This document shows, one piece after another, positions 58,437 to 64,000 of a stretch of DNA of 64,000 nt. Made by a program: the position numbers and the translations under genes. Within the stretch, counting starts at the first letter, position 1. Each line of letters starts with the position of its first letter. Source of the stretch: Mortierella sp. BCC40632. Its lineage: Eukaryota > Mortierellomycota > Mortierellomycetes > Mortierellales > Mortierellaceae. The stretch is taken from the NCBI GenBank assembly GCA_011634665.1, contig WAEK01000024.1:1-64000 (forward strand), read 5' to 3'. The notes below the pieces were generated by a model. That model was not told the origin of the DNA. It made no database searches and saw only the letters and a list, made by a program, of their open reading frames with translations.

Positions 58437-60212
58437 TCACAAGGCCCATTGGGAACGCCGGATGACCTCGAGTCCTCGCCAAAAAGTCCCATCCCAAATA
58501 ATTTTTAGTTTAGAGTCACTGAATTGAAAATCTGAGCCTGGACCTGCAGCAAAAGGGAGATATGCTAGGGACAATTCGCATTTTGGGGGATGGGCCCTGA
58601 ACGCGCATCCAACTCGGCAGCCTCCCCCCTGCTCGTGTTCGAAAAAGCTCAATCCTAATGAGTCAATGGTCACTTTGAGTTGCATATCATAAGACTCCAC
58701 CTTGCTGAGGATCTCTATCCAATGGTCAAGAGGGATTGCCTGAATGACACCATCAATCTCCTCAGACTCTTTAGTCGACTCATCGAGATCTGTTGCCTGG
58801 GGTTGGGCCGATTTGTCCCGAGTGTATTTTAGTCCAATGTTGATAGATTTCTCCCACACCGAGATGAATATCCCTCCTGGGATCCCATAGAAGAATTCAA
58901 CTAGGATTTTCTTGAGGTCAACTGAGGCTAGTCTTCCGGTAATCTTCGAAGCAACCATACTTTTTATGACCGCCTATATTTTCTCAAATGGCTGGAGCTC
59001 ACAGTGGTATGGTGGAGTCTTCTTAATCCGATGACCTCCATTCTCTCTTGTAATGGTGTATACGGAATAATAGCCTGTGTCAGGAATATCCTTTAAATAC
59101 TCCATGAGCCGATCTTTGGTAGGTCCGCGCTTCCCAAACCTGGTTGGAAGTTCATGCCCCTGATCCAAAACCCACCTCTCGATGTCGTCTTTTTTGCTAC
59201 TCAAAGTCGGCTTTTTGTTCAGTTTATGAAAATGATATGATGCGCCATCGAGATGAATATCACAAGGCCCAAGGTTCATGTCGATCAGATTCTGACATAG
59301 TCTCTGAAAGAGCTTGTCAAAGAGTTCGGCATTGAAGTTGCCATGGCAGTCGTGATCTGTGGCAATGATCCCGGCTTCTCGTATCTCTGGTGGTACATCA
59401 TTCCACAGTTGCGCATCACGACCGATCAACTTTCCAGTCCCTTTCTGTAGATGCGCTTTTCCTAGTACTGGCCAGGTATGAACACTATCTTTAACAAACT
59501 TCCCAATAACTTCACCCTTGTCCTGATCGTAATAAACCACGAATGCTGCAAAGGTAACCAGTAACGGTTGTCTCCCAGCCTCAGATACTACTCCTTCTGT
59601 CCCAACCCACCTTCTGGCAGATACATGGTCGAGATGGCGGTACGACTCATCCAGATAAACCTCTGGTCGAACTGGCCTCCACTTTCCATTAATTGTGTTG
59701 AGATTTGAAAATCGCTCCTTCAAGTACTCCGAGCGGTATTTGACATTATGCGGAGGATCGTGGAGGATATTGCGTTGAATACCCTTCCCCCAAAAGTGGT
59801 CAAGCTTATGTAGATCGCGAGTGACTGATCTGATCGACCTGATGATCCCATGGCTCTCTTTTAGGTCGTTCGCGATACGACCTGCAGAGTCTGGTTGCCC
59901 TTGCCTATTGGATTCGGCGACCATGCTTAAGAGCGTGTTTGAATAGTTTTCGTCCATTTCCTTCTTGGGTCGTCCCTGTCTTTTCGTTCCACTAATATTT
60001 AGGATGCCGGTATGCGCGTAGACCACAGCCTTCCTGCACGAGTTCTCTCCAATGCCAGTTAAGCTTGCTAAACGGAGGGTGTCTTTAGGTCCAAGACTAT
60101 TAAACCAGTCTTTTATAGCCCCCGCTGTCTCGGATAACATTTTAAAAACCCGGGTAACGATCATGAGTTCATTTTTTGTTATGCTAGTTCCATCGCGCTT
60201 GAGGCTATCCAT
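58437..60212 (-). pseudogene. IS630/Tc1/mariner-type DDE transposase with one amber stop (DD82E spacing)
   Basis: A single frame from 60212 to 58437, interrupted only by TAG at 58976-58974. Residues 40-120 are helix-turn-helix-like (LRLASLTGIGENSCRKAVVY, followed by GRPKKEMDENY). The catalytic core has D188 (EVYLDESYRH), D322 (DIHLDGASYHFHK) and E405 (YHCELQPFEKI), with 82 residues between the second D and E. The TAG falls right after PFEKI, where this superfamily has Trp (E-x-x-W). About 180 more residues follow in frame, with DFQFSDSKLKIIWDGTF near the end. The upstream frame 61035-60511 is a probable N-terminal extension. 82-residue spacing is the one I associate with Sailor-type elements. 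Confidence 0.82.
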
Positions 60213-60407
60213 TGTTGGGGAGTTACTGCAGCGTTGACAGCAGTATTTGCTGTCGGGGTTTGCTCCGTAAGTAGGTCCACGTCAAGAGCATTGTCATCGT
60301 CTCCTGGATAGTGAAATGACGGCGTCTTGTCATTAGGTCTACTATCTGCTTCTCTGTGGGGGCTTTATCGCTCCAGGAATCTAATGGTGCAGTATCGTCT
60401 ATAGCAT

Positions 60408-60640
60408 GTGGGAACCGATGTTTTTCAGGAGAGAAATTCGGCGTCCAGAATAGCGCGTCATCACCTACAGCATGCGAAGATTAATGTTTTTCGGGAGAGA
60501 AGGTCGGTCTCTAGAGTGGCGTGCCATCACCTACAGAATGCGAAGATCGGGATTTTTCAGGAGAGAAGTTCGGTCTCCAGAGTGACGCGAAATCGTCTAC
60601 ATTAGCAGTATGCGAAGACCGAGGCTTTTCTGGAGATAGG
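60408..60640. repeat. 66-bp tandem repeat, about 3.5 units
   Basis: Units centred on TTTTTCAGGAGAGAAGTTCG recur at about 60421, 60487, 60553 and, more diverged, 60625 (spacing about 66 bp, 72 for the last). On the minus strand they encode copies of a 22-residue motif like LWRPNFSPEKSRSSHSVGD. Confidence 0.75.
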
Positions 60641-61035
60641 GACCATTCTCTGCTTGAACTATCGATATTTTTTTCTGGAGCTTGACGAAGAAACCATCCT
60701 TTAAGAGTAGTTTGTCGCGCGTTAGTCTTGAGGGGCCATCTTGGTCGATTACGAAGATGGCCTACAAGGCTTTTGTTGGTGGGTCGGATTGGCGACCTGT
60801 GGAGTTGGAGCTTATCCCAGCTAGGCCTCCTTGGTTTGGATTCGAGGATATTTATGATACGCTCGGCACGCTCTGGAGGAGGTGTGAGCTTGATATCGTT
60901 CAGATTCCTGATTGTCGTGTTTTTTTTTTTTTGTTTACTCGACATCATAGAAGCTGATGAAGACGAAGATGTGAATGGCTGAAGATGGACTACAAATGAG
61001 GATGAGCAGTTCTTTGACTGCAAGTCCAGGCTCAA
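60511..61035 (-). pseudogene. probable N-terminal region of the DDE element's protein, frameshifted
   Basis: A 174-residue frame, basic and Ser/Pro-rich (MSSKQKKKNTTIRNLNDIKL, then RPRWPLKTNARQTTLKGWFL). It enters the 22-residue repeats and meets a stop at 60511; the transposase frame resumes in another phase. It could be a DNA-binding tail or a separate small ORF of the same element. Confidence 0.45.
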
Positions 61036-61157
61036 ATTTTCAATTCAGTGACTCTAAACTAAAAATTATTTGGGATGGGACTTTTTGGCGACTCTTCCAC
61101 CTTTTTTTTTATTGAATTGATGCTTTGCATTCGTCTAACCTTTGACAAGAGATGAGC

Positions 61158-62146
61158 TTAGGGTTCGCTGGGAATGTTGGCCATGGGGTTGATAAAGAAC
61201 TCCTTGGACAACTTGGCCAGCTTCTTGAATTCATCAGACTCTCTCCAAGCAGCAATCTTGGGATTCTTGGCGACAGTCTCGTAAACCTTGTAGAGGGCTG
61301 GAGATTGCTTGATCTTCTCGATAATAGGTTCACCTTCAGGCTGGAGAGAAAAGTGCTCGATCGCATAAGCGGTACGAATATCAGCCAGGCTGAGCTTGTT
61401 ACCGACATAGTATCCATTGGAACCATTGTCAACCAAGTGGCGCTCATGGGACTGGATCCAAGCAGGAAGTGATCTGTTCAGGAACATGTCGAGTGCCTGC
61501 TTTTTGGCCTCAGGTACAAAGTTCCAGGTGACAGTGGTCGCGAACTGGTTCTGGATCGTGGCCGACGAGGAGTGGAACATGCTAATCAAGGTCGACTCGT
61601 ATGCGTTGTCACCGAAAAGGCCATACAGCTTGGCAAGGTAGATGTCAACGACGTGAGCCTCCGATAGCGTGATATCCTGGAGAAGGGGAGAAAAGCGGAG
61701 ATGCGAAGATGAACCAAGGTTAGAGCACTCTTTTTTTTTTTTTTTTTTCTTTCATCCATTCATTTTCTCTTTTCTTTTTTCTATCCTTGATTGACTTACG
61801 TGTCCATCCTCGGTGTGAACGGTCAAGACAGGCAGGCAGTAGAAAGGAGTCAGATCCCGATCGGTTTTCCAATCCTATAATGCGCAAAAAGAGCATGGAG
61901 TCTTCATGTCAGTTGACAATGTCCCTCTTGAATAGCATTTGATGCAAAGATACGACAGAAACATACAGTTGGATAACGGGCTTCCCACTTGGCGCCACCA
62001 TAGGCAAGGATCTCGCGGGAGACGCCACCAAGACCGTGGATAGCAAAGTAAAGGTGGGTGAACGAGGCAGGCTTGGCGAGAGAGGCCGAGAGGTCAGCGG
62101 AGGTACCGCTGCGAGTGAGGTGGGACTGGTTAACAAGGGGAGACAT
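61158..62146 (-). CDS. glutathione S-transferase
   Basis: Exons 62146-61967, 61874-61800 and 61676-61158, all phase 0, give 257 residues. The N-terminal thioredoxin-like domain (about 25-95) includes HLYFAIHGLGGVSREILAYG, with the Tyr typical of the start of strand 1, then FYCLPVLTV with the cis-Pro, then EDGHDITLSEAHVVDIYLA, the Ser-containing glutathione-binding segment. The all-helical C-domain has NGYYVGNKLSLADI, the Asp of the N-capping box. It conjugates glutathione to electrophiles in the cytosol; the family resembles sigma/alpha-like fungal GSTs. Exon positions match the neighbour upstream, so the pair arose by tandem duplication. Confidence 0.9.
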
Positions 62147-62263
62147 GTTCTAGTTATGAGATTAAGTGAGCAAGCAGGGAGGGTGAGTGTGAAAAGGCAA
62201 AGAAGACCGGTTGGAGTGTGAGGTGAAGAATTGATGGGTGGGAAACGGCAAGAGATCTCGCGT

Positions 62264-62272
62264 CTTTTTATA
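62264..62272 (-). promoter_or_regulatory. TATA box of the first GST gene
   Basis: TATAAAAAG on the minus strand, about 118 bp upstream of the ATG at 62146. Confidence 0.55.
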
Positions 62273-62569
62273 CTTGTGTTCACGATAACCCAGCCATGAA
62301 GCATCTCGACCCTGCTCAAGTTTGGGAATTTTGGTCAGACGCCGCACTTTCCGATTGTTTATTGCGCATCCACCGAAAGCCAAGGAACAAATAAGTTTCC
62401 GCCGCTTTGGGCATGTGTCATCCTTGCACTCTACTGGTGCACATGTCCCAAGTCCTTTCCTGATATACTCAGGAGCGGCGATGATGTTTGATGGTGTGTG
62501 TGATGGTATGTGTTCTGGCCAGATCTCATGCCTTGTCGCGTACTTGACCATACTTGCCACAACGAATAG

Positions 62570-63908
62570 TCACGATGGAACTTGGTTCAAGGCCCGTGTT
62601 CTCTCTGGCTCGTTTTTTGAAACCTTCCCACAGTCATTACAGCTTAAATTGACTATGGTTGCCCCCAATTCTATAAGTAAAGTTTCCAGCGCAGCAAATG
62701 GCGTCTGGGCGCTCTGCGCTGGGCGCTCGGGATATTGTATTTCTCCGGAAAGCTGACGCGTAAAGCATGGAAGTTGGTGGCCAACTCTGCCAGACAACAA
62801 TGGTTTGCGTCTTGGCACACTTTCCATGATCGACAACATTCTAGATCGCTGCGGGCTGTGGTGCAAGTCCATAGGTGACGCGTTTATTGAACAAAAGGAA
62901 GGGGTAAGGCTAAATGGGTGGATTGGTAATTGTTTGCTCAGCTTTTTGCTCTTGTTCAGAATCTTGGGAACGGCTGTCATAGAATATATCTCGATCGAGC
63001 CATTTGCAAGTGTTTTCCATTCTTTACTCGCTCTCCATGCAGCGATATTTGGATGCTGTTCGACAGCCTCCTTAACCTTCCAGATTTCTTGACTCTTCTT
63101 GAATGCTGCAAGGTAGATATCTCCAGAGGGAAGCTGTGCGAAATGATCAACAATGTTGGCTAGATGGACGTCTGCCAAGGAGAGCTGAACAAGCGGTCAG
63201 TGCTTAAGAACACACATACATCGGTGACGTAGTGCGTTCGTCGTTCATTTACCTTGTCACCAACGTAATGTCCATTCGATCCATTTGCCTTCAGATGGAA
63301 TTCATGATCAGCAATAAATCGAGGTAGTGAGCTCTCGATGAAGCGCTGGTAGGCTTCTCTACGTTTGTCATCAAAGGTCCAGGTCAGGTTGCTGAAAGCC
63401 CTCTCTCGAAAGTAATGAATGTTGTTGTAAAGTCCCTTAATAGACAATTCATCCCATTCATTGTCTCCGAGGAGATGGAATCTCTTGGCCAAGTAGTGGT
63501 CAATTACGATAGACTCGGACACGAATGCTTCCTATTTCATAAATTACGCCGTTCGTCACATCAGAAGTGTGACGGTATCAGAACTTTGGCGTTTTCATTA
63601 TAGAGCAAACAAGACAATGTATCGATAGAGGACCTGCGAGATACCTTTCCATCCGAGGAGATGACAGTCAAAAGCGGGACGACGCAGAATGGTGTAGGTG
63701 TAGAAATGGGACTACCCCACTCATCACCAACTGTTTTCGCGATTTCATTCTTCCAATTTGCTTGACCATAGGCGAGGAGATCTCTGGGAGTAGCTCCGAC
63801 AGAACCAACTTCCCAGTAGAGGAGTTTGAAAGTGGCATTTGGGTCTTCAAGAATCCGCGACTTTTCGACCGAAGAGAGGGTATCGTGGAAGGGACGTCTG
63901 GATTGCAT
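62570..63908 (-). CDS. glutathione S-transferase with long C-terminal tail
   Basis: Exons 63908-63645, 63531-63253 and 63184-62570, phase 0 throughout, give 385 residues; the donor after exon 1 is GTATCT. The GST-N domain (FKLLYWEVGSVGATPRDLLAYG, then VVPLLTV, SESIVIDHYLAKR) and GST-C domain (NGSNGHYVGDKLSLADVHLA) parallel the downstream GST, and intron 2 is at the conserved LSLAD position. The downstream GST ends about 10 residues after KEFFINP. Here the frame continues about 120 residues past the equivalent point (SIEIYSMTAVP), with low-complexity, Arg/Ser/Pro-rich sequence to a TAG at 62570. The tail could be a lost stop, an unrecognised 3' intron or a real extension. Otherwise cytosolic glutathione conjugation. 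Confidence 0.82.
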
Positions 63909-63960
63909 TCTGGCTGTTATGTCCTTGAAGAGTGATAAAGAAAGATCTGCTGGAGTGTAG

Positions 63961-63968
63961 GTTTTATA
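63961..63968 (-). promoter_or_regulatory. TATA box of the second GST gene
   Basis: TATAAAAC on the minus strand, 53 bp upstream of the ATG at 63908. Confidence 0.55.
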
Positions 63969-64000
63969 GTCTTCGCAGAGAGTGGTGTGGGAGAGGAAAG

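Larger units (their letters stand above)
58476..61091. repeat. inverted repeat pair of about 70 bp enclosing the DDE transposase
   Basis: 58476-58548 (TCGCCAAAAAGTCCCATCCC and onward) is the near-perfect inverted complement of 61018-61091, including AATAATTTTTAGTTTAGAGT. The left copy is coding (the last part of the transposase) and the frame runs about 13 codons past it, so the repeat may be a TIR or a displaced copy of the 3' end. No TA or other duplication is clear at the outer edges. Confidence 0.7.

Noticed and set aside
58476..58483. 8-bp TSD (GAGTCCTC / GACTCTTC) at the inverted repeats of the DDE element
   Set aside because: Two mismatches in eight and ends that cannot be fixed; Tc1/mariner relatives use TA, so it was not claimed.
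1..64000. CRISPR arrays, rRNA genes, bacterial-type operons
   Set aside because: No regularly spaced identical repeats with unique spacers, no rRNA-like sequence, and the genes carry spliceosomal introns.

Overview
The window is nuclear DNA of a filamentous fungus, most likely a Mucoromycota / Mortierella-type soil fungus. The support is: short introns (about 50-120 nt for most) with GTAAGT/GTATGT donors and CTAAC-type branch sites; families of F-box and leucine-rich-repeat proteins; CT-rich leaders; and a mix of poly-A LINEs, DIRS-type tyrosine-recombinase elements and TIR elements. The genus assignment is inference. No bacterial, organellar, rRNA or CRISPR sequence was seen.

Layout. 1-6 kb: one large two-exon LRR gene (-). 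6-14 kb: a repeat-rich interval with six 5'-truncated LINE copies in two subfamilies, several with readable target-site duplications, next to an intronless tRNA-Thr(AGT). 14.6-44.8 kb: a compact housekeeping block. It holds a GRR1-like F-box/LRR protein (+), a CRT10-like WD40 protein (-), GET4 (+, six exons), a membrane-anchored alginate-lyase-family protein (-), an AVT/SLC38-type amino acid transporter (-, seven exons), an F-box/LRR protein (+), an MRP/YCF1-type ABCC transporter (-, four exons) and a single-pass membrane protein (+). 46.9-47.1 kb: a 69-residue secreted Cys-rich protein (-) with its own TATA box.

48.7-61.1 kb is a transposon graveyard. It contains a reverse-transcriptase fragment, a decayed Ulp1-protease-like gene, a 330-bp TIR element, a decayed DIRS element whose recombinase was split by a 109-bp hAT-type foldback MITE, a second TIR element, and a 640-bp MITE with an 8-bp TSD and an array of TTCGGG motifs. 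After these come an intron-containing tRNA-Ser(GCT), an 8-nt LINE insertion with a 16-bp TSD, a decayed LINE RNase H copy, and a nearly intact DDE transposase with DD82E spacing and one amber codon. 61.2-63.9 kb: two tandem glutathione S-transferase genes (-); the upstream one has a long C-terminal tail.

The GSTs and the ABCC pump could act in one pathway (conjugation, then vacuolar export), but they lie about 22 kb apart and nothing shows co-regulation. Splice models were built by hand from donor, acceptor and branch signals and reading-frame continuity. No transcript or database search was available.
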